A stretch of DNA of 64,000 nucleotides from Candidatus Bathyarchaeota archaeon (lineage in GTDB: Archaea > Thermoproteota > Bathyarchaeia > Bathyarchaeales > Bathycorpusculaceae), in contig JAOZHT010000004.1 in the NCBI GenBank assembly GCA_026014735.1, positions 157,321-221,320 of the forward strand, in the 5' to 3' direction. How positions within the stretch are numbered: position 1 is the first letter of the stretch; each line of letters begins with the position of its first letter. The notes beneath the pieces were generated by a model. That model saw only the letters and a program-made list of their open reading frames with translations, was not told the origin of the DNA and did not search any database. Of the stretch, positions 16,928 to 26,434 are shown piece by piece. Position numbers and translations under genes: made by a program.

Positions 16928-17779
16928 TTATTTCTTCTCAATGTACTCTTCGACTTTTGCTACAACTTGCATGAAAGCTTTCGCTGCAGCCGAATCCTTC
17001 TGCGATAGCACAAATGGCTTGCCCTTATCTGAATCCACGCCGACTTTGGGGTCGATGGGTATGCTGCCTAAAAACTCCACGCTTGTCTCCTTAGCCATTT
17101 TTTCGCCGCCTCCTGAGCCGAATATCTCGGTTTTCTTTCCGCAGTGGGGGCAAACAAACCCGCTCATGTTTTCAACTACGCCGATGGTGGGCATTTTGAC
17201 TGTTTCTGCGAAGGTTATGGCTTTCTTTACGATGTTGCTTGAAAGCTGCGTGGGCATGGTGACGATTACGACGCCGTCCATTTCAGGCAGCAGCTGCGCG
17301 ATGCTTAAGGGTTCGTCGCCTGTTCCGGGCGGCAAGTCGATGAAGAGAAAATCAAGTTCGCCCCAGACGATGTCGACGAGGAACTGGCGGATGGCTCGCA
17401 TCTTGAGGGGCCCACGCCAGATAGTCGGTGCTTCCTGCGAGAGGAAGAAGTCGATGGACATCACTTTTATGCCCAATGGACCCTCGATGGGGAAGGCGCC
17501 TGCGGGGGTGGCTTTCACCTCTTTGCCCTCCAGACCCAGAAGCCTCGGTACGCTTGGGCCATGGATGTCCGCGTCTAAGATTCCGACTCTGTGGCCTTTC
17601 TGGGCGAATGCCACTGCGAGGTTGACGGTGACGGTGCTTTTGCCGACGCCGCCTTTGCCGCTGATAACGGCGATTTTATGTTTAATTTTGCTCATTCGAT
17701 CTTTAAGTTCTTGCTCTTCCTGCTTTTGTTGCTCTCGGTAAGCTTGAAGTTGAGCCATGTTTCTCTCTAAAGACGCCAT
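16928..17779 (-). CDS. Mrp/NBP35-type iron-sulfur cluster carrier ATPase
   Basis: 283 residues from ATG 17779; the frame extends to 17824 but the chosen Met gives the usual short helical leader. It has a deviant Walker A (AVISGKGGVGKSTVTVNLA), ILDADIHGPSVPRLLG, Walker B region LDFLFIDLPPGTGDEPLS and the cluster-binding C-x2-C (GFVCPHCGKK). It assembles and transfers [4Fe-4S] clusters to apoproteins, which suits a genome with many Fe-S proteins such as the 7.9-11.4 kb operon. Confidence 0.93.
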   Translation of the reverse strand: MASLERNMAQLQAYREQQKQEEQELKDRMSKIKHKIAVISGKGGVGKSTVTVNLAVAFAQKGHRVGILDADIHGPSVPRLLGLEGKEVKATPAGAFPIEGPLGIKVMSIDFFLSQEAPTIWRGPLKMRAIRQFLVDIVWGELDFLFIDLPPGTGDEPLSIAQLLPEMDGVVIVTMPTQLSSNIVKKAITFAETVKMPTIGVVENMSGFVCPHCGKKTEIFGSGGGEKMAKETSVEFLGSIPIDPKVGVDSDKGKPFVLSQKDSAAAKAFMQVVAKVEEYIEKK

Positions 17780-17875
17780 AAAAATCAACCCATGTTTGTA
17801 TTTAAGGTCTGATTCTTCCACCACTAAAAAGGGTTATGGATAAATTTTCCCCTAAGAATCGGCATAGAATGCAGG

Positions 17876-18376
17876 CTAGAGCTTGTAGCCTATTTTCCGA
17901 AGAAACCCCCGGCGCTCAGCCACATCCGCATCTGCCTCTATACCCTTGCTCCCATAGCCATCCACGACGCCGATGATGCCTCTGCCCTGCTCAGTCTCCG
18001 CCACCAGAACCTCCAGCGGATTAGCCGACGCAGCATGGATAGTGCAGACTTCGGGGACTGCCTTGATTTTGTCAAGCACGTTTAGGGGGTAAGCGTTTTT
18101 TAGGAAGATGATAAAGCTGTGTCCGCAGCTGATTTCAAAGGCTTTCTCCGCTGCCAGCCGACGCAGTTGTGGGTCGTTGCCTTCGTGGCGTACAAGGCAG
18201 GGTCCGCTGGCTTCGCAGAAGCCGATACCGAAGTTTATGGTGGGCACCGAGTTAACCATTGCCTCGTATAGGTCTTCGGCGGTTTTTATGAAGTGCGCCG
18301 TGCCCAAGATGGTGTTGCAGTCGGGTGGCGGCGTGATTTTAACGGTTTTTAACTCCAAGGTTTTGTCTCCAAGCAT
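17876..18376 (-). CDS. Adenosine-specific kinase (DUF355 family)
   Basis: 166 residues covering the whole family known as adenosine-specific kinase (PF04008). Characteristic segments are [51 protein letters not shown] and [19 protein letters not shown]. Members bind adenosine/AMP; in vivo function remains uncertain. It is upstream of the Mrp gene on the same strand with a gap of about 95 nt. Confidence 0.92.
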   Translation of the reverse strand: MLGDKTLELKTVKITPPPDCNTILGTAHFIKTAEDLYEAMVNSVPTINFGIGFCEASGPCLVRHEGNDPQLRRLAAEKAFEISCGHSFIIFLKNAYPLNVLDKIKAVPEVCTIHAASANPLEVLVAETEQGRGIIGVVDGYGSKGIEADADVAERRGFLRKIGYKL

Positions 18377-18464
18377 ATTGAGTGCTCTGGGAGATATAAC
18401 TATTCAAGGCAAGCCATTTTTTGGGGGTTATGCAAAATTATATATCTACCCGCTGACTGCATAG

Positions 18465-18502
18465 ATTCTGTTGTGCAAACCGTTTTTGCACTTCAACAGA
18501 AT
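18465..18502 (+). promoter_or_regulatory. Leader hairpin upstream of zinc-ribbon gene
   Basis: ATTCTGTTG (18465-18473) pairs with CAACAGAAT (18494-18502), and TGCAAA (18474-18479) with TTTGCA (18485-18490), with a three-base bulge CTT and a five-base loop: a 15-bp stem in total. A TATA-like AATTATATATC lies at about 18436-18446, which would put transcription start close to the hairpin's 5' foot. The ribosome binding site AAGGAG (18505-18510) follows at once. The structure is therefore likely the 5' end of the mRNA. Confidence 0.75.
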
Positions 18503-18521
18503 ATAAGGAGTTGAAAGCAGA

Positions 18522-18668
18522 GTGTCAGAGAAAGAGATGCATAAGGCTGTCTGTTCTGAATGCGGAAAAGAATGTGAAGTTCCATTCCAACCCGACCCCA
18601 ACAGGCCAGTTTACTGCCGCGAATGCTGGGCAAGAAAGCGTCCCCCCAGACCCAGAAACCGATACTGA
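18522..18668 (+). CDS. 48-residue zinc-ribbon protein
   Basis: GTG start at 18522 behind AAGGAG. The protein has CSECGKECEVPF then PVYCRECW, two CxxC pairs about 20 residues apart, and a basic RKRPPRPRNRY tail. This matches the small archaeal zinc-ribbon proteins with a CxxC...VPFxPxxxRPVYCxxC pattern. The basic tail suggests RNA or DNA binding. It is controlled behind a long 5' hairpin, which is notable for so small a gene. Confidence 0.8.
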   Translation: MSEKEMHKAVCSECGKECEVPFQPDPNRPVYCRECWARKRPPRPRNRY

Positions 18669-18800
18669 GCCTAAACGCATCCCCCAAGTCCCCGTGTTTA
18701 TTCTATTTTTGTTTGATTATTTTTCTATGTTTTATCGGTATCTGCCTCTGATGTGGCAAAACCTAAATATCAAAGATATGCATCAAGTTTGGCTACCCAA

Positions 18801-18874
18801 GGGCCGGTAGTTCAGCTGGTATGAACGCTTGACTTGCACTCAAGAGGTCGGGGGTTCAAATCCCCCCCGGTCCA
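18801..18874 (+). tRNA. tRNA-Ala (anticodon UGC)
   Basis: 74 nt, full cloverleaf. The acceptor GGGCCGG pairs with CCGGTCC and includes the G3:U70 alanine identity pair. The D stem is GTTC/GAAC. The anticodon stem CTTGA/TCAAG carries loop CTTGCAC, anticodon TGC. The T arm is GGGGG TTCAAAT CCCCC, and the discriminator is A. There is no intron and CCA is not encoded. Confidence 0.97.
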
Positions 18875-19153
18875 CTCTTGCTTTTATGCCGCCCCAATAA
18901 TTGGTTTTTTATTGCTTGGTTACTCTAATCGTTACCGAAGTATGTCGATGTGGCTTGATTGATGTGCTTGCCGTCAAGCGTTTTTATTTCATTCATTTTT
19001 TAATGTGTTTTGAATTAAGTAACATAATGTTTATAAAAGCGCACGTGTTTTAACTCTCCTGAACAGTTACGCTGTTGAAAGCATCCTGTTCAATTACTAA
19101 ATTGTCCCTCAGTTCGCTATTTGAGGAAATAACATTTTTGGAGACCCATAGCA
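18875..19153. other. Intergenic region with surface-protein promoter
   Basis: No gene. TTTATAAAAGCG at about 19030-19041 is a good box A for the downstream surface protein and would leave a leader of roughly 90 nt. That leader holds GAACAG and CTGTTC arms (about 19062-19093) that could form a stem. Confidence 0.5.
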
Positions 19154-21793
19154 ATGAGAGCGCTGTTAAGAATAACATCCACTTTGTTTCTATTATCATT
19201 AATCATATTTAGTAGTGCCATGGTTTTGATGCAGCCTGCAATCGCTGTTCCAGATTCAGCCTCATGGCCAATGTTTCACGCAGACCCAGCTCACACAGGA
19301 TACACATCGGCCAACGGTCCATTAACCAATCGCACACTATGGACTTATCAAACAGGTGGAGACGTGTTTTCTTCTCCCTGTGTAGTTAACGGCATACTCT
19401 ATGTGGGCTCAGATGACAATAACGTGTATGCCTTGAATGCTTCTTCGGGCGAAAAACTTTGGAACTACAGCACAGGCGATACGGTGGAATCATCCCCTTG
19501 TGTTGTCAACGGATTACTTTATGTGGGTTCCCATGACAGTAACGTGTACGCCTTGAATGCTTTAACGGGTACAAAAATTTGGAACTACTCAACTGGAGGT
19601 TGGGTAATCTCTTCTCCCTGCGTTGTTGATGGCGTCGTCTATGTGAGCTCTGGGGATAGCAATGTGTATGCCTTGAACGCTTCCACAGGCACTAAGCTTT
19701 GGAGCCATGCAGCAGGTTGGTTTGGTGCAGAGAGTTCGCCCTGTGTTGCTGACGGCGTTGTCTATTTAGGCACAGACCATTTCTATGTGTATGCTTTGAA
19801 TGCTTCGACCGGTTCAAACATTTGGAGCTATGACATAGGTGAGTACGTAGACTATTCTCCCTGCTTTGCTGATGGCGTAGTCTACATCGGGTCAGGCAGT
19901 GGCATCACGGCTGATGGCCATGTAACTGCTTTTAACGCCTCTTCCGGCGAAAAGATTTGGACCTACACAGCCGAGCATTTAGGAATAACAGCGGATGGCT
20001 GGGTGATGTCATGCCCCAGCATCGTTGATGGCATAGTCTATGTAGGCTCAAACAATCATAACCTGTATGCTCTAAATTCCTCCACTGGTAATCTGATATG
20101 GAACTACACAACAGACGGTTGGGTAGCCTCTTCCCCATGTGTCGCCAATGATATAGTTTATGTAGGCTCAACTGACTGGAATATTTACGCCATTAACGCT
20201 TCAAGTGGCTCAAAAATTTGGAGTTACATAGCGGGTTCAGCCATTCGATCATCTCCCTGCATGGCTAATGGTATAGTCTATGTGGGCTCATCTGACAATA
20301 AAGTCTACGCTTTTGGTGAAGCTGAAGCGGATGTATTTTATATCACGGCATCCGCGGGTGAAGGAGGCTCAATTAATCCAAGCGGAGTGGTGCCAGTCAA
20401 CCGCGGCGGTAATCAATCTTTCATCATTACACCCGACGCTGGTTTCTCCATAGCTGATGTTCAAGTCAACGGTGTTCCCTTGGGACCTCTTGCATCCTAT
20501 AAATTTAGCAATTTAATGGCAAATGCCACTATACATGCAACTTTTAGTCCCAATACCTATACAATAACATTAAATACGATTGGTTCAGGGTCCATTAGTC
20601 GTAATTCCTCTGAGCCCTATGTTTATGGGCAAGCTGTTAATTTGACAGCTTCTCCTTCTATAGGCTGGGTTTTTAGCGGTTGGAGTGGAGATGCTTCTGG
20701 CAAGTCCAACCCTGAAACAATAATCATGGATTCGAACAAGACTGTAACAGCCACTTTTATTCAGAACGCCTACATCTTAACAGTGAACACGGTTGGCGAG
20801 GGGTCAGTTCAACGAAATGCCACTGAACCCTACAGCTACGGGCAGGTAATCAGCCTAACAGCTAACGCTGCATCAGGTTGGGCATTTCAAGGCTGGAGCG
20901 GCGACTTAACAGGCAAAACCAACCCTGACACGATAATTATGTATGCAAACAAGACAGTCACAGCAACGTTTGCGCGTCAAAATCTGACTGGGAACACGAT
21001 AGTATTTACGCAAACCGGGTTGCCCGACGGCACCGCTTGGAGTGTTAAATTCAACAACATAAAAATAACCTCTACGCAATCAACAATTACTTTCGATAAC
21101 ATAACTAAGGGAACCTACTGCTGGGCTATTCAAACACCAATCGCGGGGACCACCGGAGTAAGATATGTTACAAAAGCCACATGCGGAATAATGACCGTTC
21201 CACTGCAAACATCCAAAAACGTCACCTTCACAACACAATACCAACTCACCATAAATACGGTAGGTCTTGCATCAAATCACCACACAACCATTTGGCTCTG
21301 CAGAAACATTCGAGGCACCGCATCAAACAACGTGCCCTTCATAATGTGGTTTAACGCTGGCGACCACACCGGAAGCATCGGTGCTAGCGCATTAATCGCC
21401 GACTCATGCACCAAAAGCAAGTTTACCTCCTGGAACAACACAGTTGACTCCAATCCACATCCCTCAATCACCATGAACTCGCCAGTAACCCTCACCGCAA
21501 ACTATGACACAAAAGTAAAAGTCACCTTCAAAGTGACGGGTGTTCCTGTATTCTTCAGGGGACCTGTCGTCAACATCGACGGCTATGACTACACGAGGTT
21601 TCAGTTACCCTCAACCTTCTGGTGGAGTCTAAGTTCAAATCACACGTTCCAATACTACTCACCGCTAAGCGTAAACTGCAATATTCAAAGCATTTGGGTA
21701 TCAACCTGCGGTTTATCAACTCAACAAGCAGCCACAGTTACTCTAAACAATGCAGGTGTAATAACCGCCAACTACTGCTTTAAGTGTACTTAG
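19154..21793 (+). CDS. Large exported surface protein with PQQ-type propeller and InlB-like repeats
   Basis: 879 residues with a signal peptide (LLRITSTLFLLSLIIFSSAM). Residues about 55-385 hold some eight or nine PQQ-like propeller repeats with the pattern SSPCV-x-G-x-VYVGS-x(5)-VYALNASSG-x(2)-IWNY. Residues about 390-600 hold three divergent InlB-type repeats (GWSGDASGKSNPETI, NKTVTATF). A C-terminal part of about 270 residues rich in Thr/Asn/Cys follows; it has no membrane anchor and ends YCFKCT. Probably secreted or attached through another protein. Many NxS/T sites suggest glycosylation. It lies between tRNA-Ala and a tRNA-Ala fragment. Confidence 0.9.
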   Translation: MRALLRITSTLFLLSLIIFSSAMVLMQPAIAVPDSASWPMFHADPAHTGYTSANGPLTNRTLWTYQTGGDVFSSPCVVNGILYVGSDDNNVYALNASSGEKLWNYSTGDTVESSPCVVNGLLYVGSHDSNVYALNALTGTKIWNYSTGGWVISSPCVVDGVVYVSSGDSNVYALNASTGTKLWSHAAGWFGAESSPCVADGVVYLGTDHFYVYALNASTGSNIWSYDIGEYVDYSPCFADGVVYIGSGSGITADGHVTAFNASSGEKIWTYTAEHLGITADGWVMSCPSIVDGIVYVGSNNHNLYALNSSTGNLIWNYTTDGWVASSPCVANDIVYVGSTDWNIYAINASSGSKIWSYIAGSAIRSSPCMANGIVYVGSSDNKVYAFGEAEADVFYITASAGEGGSINPSGVVPVNRGGNQSFIITPDAGFSIADVQVNGVPLGPLASYKFSNLMANATIHATFSPNTYTITLNTIGSGSISRNSSEPYVYGQAVNLTASPSIGWVFSGWSGDASGKSNPETIIMDSNKTVTATFIQNAYILTVNTVGEGSVQRNATEPYSYGQVISLTANAASGWAFQGWSGDLTGKTNPDTIIMYANKTVTATFARQNLTGNTIVFTQTGLPDGTAWSVKFNNIKITSTQSTITFDNITKGTYCWAIQTPIAGTTGVRYVTKATCGIMTVPLQTSKNVTFTTQYQLTINTVGLASNHHTTIWLCRNIRGTASNNVPFIMWFNAGDHTGSIGASALIADSCTKSKFTSWNNTVDSNPHPSITMNSPVTLTANYDTKVKVTFKVTGVPVFFRGPVVNIDGYDYTRFQLPSTFWWSLSSNHTFQYYSPLSVNCNIQSIWVSTCGLSTQQAATVTLNNAGVITANYCFKCT

Positions 21794-21813
21794 CGGGCAA
21801 ACGCCGAGGCAGC

Positions 21814-21849
21814 CGCTTGACTTGCACTCAAGAGGTCGGGGTTCAAATC
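21814..21849 (+). repeat. tRNA-Ala fragment, possible attachment site
   Basis: 36 nt starting CGCTTGACTTGCACTCAAGA match tRNA-Ala from its anticodon stem to the T loop (18826-18862) with one missing G, in direct orientation about 2.99 kb away. The 5' half of a tRNA is not recognisable and the T stem no longer pairs, so it is not a working tRNA. It looks like the distal copy left by integration into a tRNA gene, or a decayed duplicate. Confidence 0.8.
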
Positions 21850-22076
21850 ATCCCGCCCATTTTAACAACCCCTACACTTTTTCAGTGAATGATTGCTTGA
21901 TTTCGTCCCGCATAATTTTTTGCCATTCGCAGACAAATCCAAAGCCTGCCTCATGAATTGGCAGACTTCTAAGTGAGCGGGCGAGTCGGAAGGCAATACC
22001 TTAGTCTTCAGTGCACAATCGCCGAAAAGCAGGTAAACGCTTTTATCAATGGTGCCCTTAAAATGGGCTGAGCTCT

Positions 22077-22670
22077 ATGGTTGATTTAGTTTCAACAGCT
22101 GCCAACACACTCAACTTGCTCGGAACAGCGTCATTCATCATTATAATCGCGTATTTGACCGTAACATTCACCCAAAAAAAGTTAAGCACTAAAAACCCTT
22201 GGCTTCCAAAAGTAACTGTCGGCATAGTATTTGGGTTACTTTCTGCTTATGGAACACTCATGGCTGTCAAACTTTCCGATGGCACAATTCCCAACGTACG
22301 GGAATTAGGCGCCATGATAGCGGGGGTAACGGGGGGACCCATCGCTGGCACAGTTGCAGGGTTAATCGGTGGAATTCACAGATTTAGCGTAGGGGGCCCA
22401 ACGATGATTCCCTGCGGCGTCGCCACTATAGTTGCCGGCGCAGTTGCGGGAAGTGTTAGCGCCAAACTAACCGGGAAATTCTACCTGCTAAAAGCAGCAG
22501 CTGTCGGATTTGCTTTAGAATCCTTTGCTATGGCACTTGTGTTTGTGTTTCTGCCTTTTGAAGCAGCCTATATGATTGTTTACCAAGTGTATATTCCAAT
22601 GATTTCCGCCGCCACAATAGGCTTAACAATATGGACTTACTTCCTAAACAAACTTAGAACAAAGAAATAA
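22077..22670 (+). CDS. Stand-alone 5TM receptor (LytS/YehU N-terminal-like) membrane protein
   Basis: 197 residues, about five or six membrane segments. The segment LGAMIAGVTGGPIAGTVAGL followed by GGIHRFSVGGPTMIPCGVAT matches the 5TM-5TMR_LYT sensor domain found at the N-terminus of LytS-type histidine kinases. No kinase or output domain follows; the protein ends NKLRTKK. It may sense or transport a small hydrophobic or acid ligand. ATG at 22077. Confidence 0.8.
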   Translation: MVDLVSTAANTLNLLGTASFIIIIAYLTVTFTQKKLSTKNPWLPKVTVGIVFGLLSAYGTLMAVKLSDGTIPNVRELGAMIAGVTGGPIAGTVAGLIGGIHRFSVGGPTMIPCGVATIVAGAVAGSVSAKLTGKFYLLKAAAVGFALESFAMALVFVFLPFEAAYMIVYQVYIPMISAATIGLTIWTYFLNKLRTKK

Positions 22671-22804
22671 CCCCTTTAGGTCTCAAAAGAGGAAAGGTAG
22701 ACTTTTGCATGGTTGGCGGTGTCCTGCTAAACATAAGAAAGGGGAAGAACGGTGATTGCTCGGGGGCTAAGGCGGAGACAAATTTCGCTTGGCAGAATAT
22801 TTCC

Positions 22805-23392
22805 TCATTTTTGGTCTTGGAGGGTCAAATTTCCTATTTTTTGGTGCTTTGCATTATCGAGGGATTTTTTATTTTCCGTTTGTCTTTCTATCTTCTGCAT
22901 GAATGCAAGTAGTCCTTTGATAATTTGCTTGGGAGACGGCGGATTTCCAGGAATTCTGAAGTCCACGCTAAAAACCTTGTCTGCTCCGCCTAATACCGCG
23001 TAAGAGTCGTTTAGGATTCCGTTTCCGCATGCATCATCGCCTACGGCAACCACATATTTGGGCGACGGCGTTGCCTCCCAGGTTTTCTTTGCTGCCCCTT
23101 CCATGTTACGTGTGATTGCTCCCGTAACTATGAGAACATCTGCATGCCTGGGGGAGGCAACAAATGTCACCCCGAAACGTTCCACATCATAGTAGGCTGT
23201 TGATAGATTATTTAGTTCAATCTCCACGGAGTTATCGCTGCCCGTATCGAGTTCGCGGATGGCTAGGCTTCTGCCGAAAACCTTGTCGATTTTATGCTTC
23301 AATTCTGCGCCAGTCACCTCTAATTCCTCATCTTTGAATCTAAAATCTTCAGGCATTTTCTTTGAAAAAATATTTCGTAACGCTTTTGACAT
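22805..23392 (-). CDS. NuoB/HycG-like small subunit lacking all cluster cysteines (Ehr-like)
   Basis: 195 residues from ATG 23392 (an in-frame ATG at 23413 inside the previous gene is possible). Strong resemblance to the small subunit of group 4 hydrogenases: VERFGVTFVASPRHADVLIV and TGAITRNMEGAAKKTW. The four Cys that hold the [4Fe-4S] cluster in HycG are replaced: DTGSDNSVEIE instead of a CxxC motif, an Asp in VGDDACGNG where the third ligand sits (a shifted Cys is two residues on), and PGNPPSP instead of PGCPP. So it should not bind the N2-like cluster. Last gene of the six-gene operon. Confidence 0.88.
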   Translation of the reverse strand: MSKALRNIFSKKMPEDFRFKDEELEVTGAELKHKIDKVFGRSLAIRELDTGSDNSVEIELNNLSTAYYDVERFGVTFVASPRHADVLIVTGAITRNMEGAAKKTWEATPSPKYVVAVGDDACGNGILNDSYAVLGGADKVFSVDFRIPGNPPSPKQIIKGLLAFMQKIERQTENKKSLDNAKHQKIGNLTLQDQK

Positions 23393-23393
23393 T

Positions 23394-24962
23394 TTATAAG
23401 TCCGTTCCTGCATACGATAGATTCATGCTTTTGTTTATCAAAGGAAAGTCGGGAACTATGTTTCCGAGCACCGCATGTTCCATAGCTTGCCAATTACAGA
23501 AAGAGGCAGTCCTCACTTTGTACCTGTCAACTAAACCGTTTTTAATTAGAACCCAATGCATGTTTTGTCCACGCGCCGCCTCAACCAACGATAAAGCATA
23601 ACCATCCTTGACTTTGAGAGCTTCCCCCACTGGCCCAGCCTCCAAAGTTAGAAGCTGCTGAATTAGTTTCACTGAATCAAGCACTTCTTCTGCTTTAAGA
23701 GTGAATCTATCGAGAACATCGCCGTTTACCTGTGTTCTTTCCTTCAAATCTAGCTCTTGGTATAAGCCGTATGAGTGGTGGATTCGAGTATCGGTCTTTT
23801 TTCCAGCAGCCCTTGATACGGGACCAGTGATATGCAGGGGAGATAATATTTCCGGTTTAACTATGCCGGTTGTTTCAAAGCGATCAATGACTGAGAAGAA
23901 ACTGCTATCCATCGCTGTCGCCGCACTGAGCCTTCGTGGAAAATCATGCATATATGCAGCGAGCTGATTGAGCGATGATTCGTCAATGTCTCTTGTTAAG
24001 CCGCCTACGGTTACTATACCTTTCAGGAATCGGCTGCCCGTTAACGCTTCATTTAACCTAAAGATTTCCTCTCTGAGAATAAACAGGGGGCTGGCTCCGG
24101 CGGGGTAGGCGACATCAACGAACATGCCTGCGAGGTCACCCAGATGAGAGTACACCCGCTCCAACTCCAGAAGCATCACCCTTAACTGTAACGCACGTCT
24201 AGGGACATGTGTTTCGCATATCTTCTCCACAGCATCGCAGAAGGCAACCGCATTCGCTACTGTTTCGTCGCCGCTTATGGTTTCAGCGATTTTCACGCAT
24301 TCCTGAGGACTTTTGCCTTCAGCCAGCTTCTCCAGCCCGCGGTGCTTGTAGAAGAGGCGAACCTCAAGGTTAAATATGGTTTCTCCGACCACGCTAAAGC
24401 GGAAATGCCCCGGTTCAATGATACCTGCGTGAACTGGACCAACTGGAATTTGGTAGACTCCCTCGCCTTTGACTTCTTTGAAGACATATTCTTTTTGGTT
24501 TTGGGATGACAGAGCTTCGATTTTGCCGTTTTTAAATTCTTTGAGGAGCGGATGGAACGATTCAGGGTAGCTTTCATGCAAAAAAAGCCGTCGTGTGTCA
24601 AATGCGCCCTCGAATTCTATTCCGAAGCCGTCGGTGATTTCCCGTTCATACCAGCAGGCTGAGGCGTAAGTTTTAGCGATAGAAACCGCTTTGTTGCTGG
24701 TTAAATCCGTTTGTAGAATCACTACTTCGCGGTAGCAGGCTTTCTCAAATGCATATAGCAGAGTGAATCCTTGACGCTGAAAGTTTTGGACGCAGAAAAG
24801 ACATATGAGCTCAAAGCCGGCTTCATCCATTGTTTTGGTTGCCATCGCAGCTTGTTTTTCGTCCATGTTGATGTAGATTTCATCGTTGAAAACTCTGATA
24901 TTTGCTATTTGGCTTTCGAGGAAGATTCGTGGAATTTCTTGTTTTATGCTCATGCTTTTCAC
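23394..24962 (-). CDS. HyfG/NuoCD-like large subunit without Ni-ligand cysteines (Ehr-like)
   Basis: 522 residues: a NuoC-like N-terminus (about 1-150) and a NuoD/hydrogenase large-subunit part (about 165-522) with IPVGPVHAGIIEPGHFRFS and HRGLEKLAEGKSP. At the first nickel motif, where hydrogenases have RICGIC, it reads TISGDE (residues 229-233 region). At the C-terminus, where they have DPCxxC, it reads NLSYAGTDL. All four Ni-Fe cysteines are gone, so it is not a hydrogenase. GTG start overlapping the previous stop (GTGA), with an ATG nine bases on as alternative. Confidence 0.9.
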   Translation of the reverse strand: MKSMSIKQEIPRIFLESQIANIRVFNDEIYINMDEKQAAMATKTMDEAGFELICLFCVQNFQRQGFTLLYAFEKACYREVVILQTDLTSNKAVSIAKTYASACWYEREITDGFGIEFEGAFDTRRLFLHESYPESFHPLLKEFKNGKIEALSSQNQKEYVFKEVKGEGVYQIPVGPVHAGIIEPGHFRFSVVGETIFNLEVRLFYKHRGLEKLAEGKSPQECVKIAETISGDETVANAVAFCDAVEKICETHVPRRALQLRVMLLELERVYSHLGDLAGMFVDVAYPAGASPLFILREEIFRLNEALTGSRFLKGIVTVGGLTRDIDESSLNQLAAYMHDFPRRLSAATAMDSSFFSVIDRFETTGIVKPEILSPLHITGPVSRAAGKKTDTRIHHSYGLYQELDLKERTQVNGDVLDRFTLKAEEVLDSVKLIQQLLTLEAGPVGEALKVKDGYALSLVEAARGQNMHWVLIKNGLVDRYKVRTASFCNWQAMEHAVLGNIVPDFPLINKSMNLSYAGTDL

Positions 24963-26434
24963 CTTATACCCAGCTCAGACACGATAGTGGTGAGCAAATC
25001 GCTTAGTTGATGGGGGAAGAAAACACCTAACGCAAATACCGATGCCAGCAAAACCACGATTGTAACCTTCATGCTTAAAGGCACACGGTAAACCTTGGGC
25101 GCCATGGTGTCTTCTTGCTTGTTTGTCAGCAATTTAATCAGGAAAACTCCAAATGCTGCGGTGGCAAAAAGGAAAATCACCAGCAACCCCAAAAGCAAGT
25201 AGGGGGAGTAAGTGGCGGATTGCATCAGAATACTGATTTTGGGGATGAATACCGCTCCTGTTGGCATACCAATTATTGCTATGGCACCCAAAATGAGGGT
25301 CCATGAAGCAAAAGGCTGGAGTTTGAAGGCGTTTTTTATTCGTTCCATTCTTACGCTTTCATACTGGTGATGCATTATGCCGGATGAGAAGAACAACGAA
25401 GCCTTGGTGAAAGCGTGCGCCAAAATGTAGAAGAGCGTCCAGAAAACCGCTACTGCCCCGCCAACGCCTAACCCCACGAGGAGAAAACCCATGTTTTCCA
25501 CCGTTGAGTACCCGATGAGTTTCTTGAGGTTTACTTGCGTTAGCATCGTTAAGGCGGCAACAACCATGCTTAGCACTCCGAAGGCGATGAGAAGCAGGGA
25601 GACCTTAGGTAAGATGCTGTTTTGAGCAGCTATAGCGTACATTCTGATGATGCCGTAGATGCCCACGCTTGTTATGCTTCCTGATAAAATCGCGCTGACT
25701 GATGCAGGCGCTTTGGAGTGGGCGCTAGGAAGCCAAGCGTGGAAGGGCACGACGCCTGATTTAGCCGCGAATCCAACGAAGGTGAATATGAAGGCTGCAA
25801 GCAGAATGCCCGGGGAGAGGGCACTTGCTATAGCCATTAAGGCGCTCCAATTCAGGGTTCCTGAGCCATAGGAAACATCAGTCATCGTAAAAAGCAGAAT
25901 CAGCCCGATGAATGCGAATAGCATGCATGTGGAAGTTATAAAAATGTACTTGAGAGTAGCCCCGATGTTTTTAGGCGCGTTTAAAATTACGATTAGAACG
26001 GCTGAGAAAGCAGTTGTTAACTCTGCAAGTATCCAGAACAACGCCAAGTTATCCGCCAAAAAAGCAAATGTTATAGCGACCAACAACAGGTTGAAGGCAA
26101 CGTAGAATAATTTGAGGTTGCTGCGCTCCATCTCATGGATTTCAATGGATCCCTCGATGTAGCCGCGTGAGTAAACTGCGGCAAAGAGGAACAGCACTGT
26201 TGAGAGGAGGATTTCATATATGGATAGGTGGTCGATTAGGAAGTAGTCTGCGCCTAAATTGTAGGCTGGCAGCGCTTCATGGGTTAATGTGAAGAGTGTA
26301 AGCAAAAGGTAGGTGGCTGGCAACAGGATTGAAAGGATATTCATGATTCGGTGAGACTTTGACAGTAATGTGCACAGTAGAACTGCTAATGCAACTAAGC
26401 CGTAACTTATGAGTATGAGATTTAGCGAAATCAT
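24959..26434 (-). CDS. HyfF/NuoN-type proton-translocating membrane subunit
   Basis: 491 residues and about 14 membrane helices of the Mrp antiporter/NuoL-M-N family. Conserved ion-path residues include the Glu in LALFWILAELTTAFSAVL, the Lys in AAKSGVVPFHAWLPSAHSKA and the later LAHAFTKASLFFSSG. It starts inside the stop of the HyfE-like gene and ends over the large-subunit start, so the genes are translationally coupled. One of two antiporter-like subunits in the complex. Confidence 0.9.
   Translation of the reverse strand: MISLNLILISYGLVALAVLLCTLLSKSHRIMNILSILLPATYLLLTLFTLTHEALPAYNLGADYFLIDHLSIYEILLSTVLFLFAAVYSRGYIEGSIEIHEMERSNLKLFYVAFNLLLVAITFAFLADNLALFWILAELTTAFSAVLIVILNAPKNIGATLKYIFITSTCMLFAFIGLILLFTMTDVSYGSGTLNWSALMAIASALSPGILLAAFIFTFVGFAAKSGVVPFHAWLPSAHSKAPASVSAILSGSITSVGIYGIIRMYAIAAQNSILPKVSLLLIAFGVLSMVVAALTMLTQVNLKKLIGYSTVENMGFLLVGLGVGGAVAVFWTLFYILAHAFTKASLFFSSGIMHHQYESVRMERIKNAFKLQPFASWTLILGAIAIIGMPTGAVFIPKISILMQSATYSPYLLLGLLVIFLFATAAFGVFLIKLLTNKQEDTMAPKVYRVPLSMKVTIVVLLASVFALGVFFPHQLSDLLTTIVSELGIR

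Noticed and set aside
21800-21865. A second functional tRNA-Ala
   Set aside because: Acceptor and D arms are missing and the T stem cannot pair; only the anticodon to T-loop part remains.
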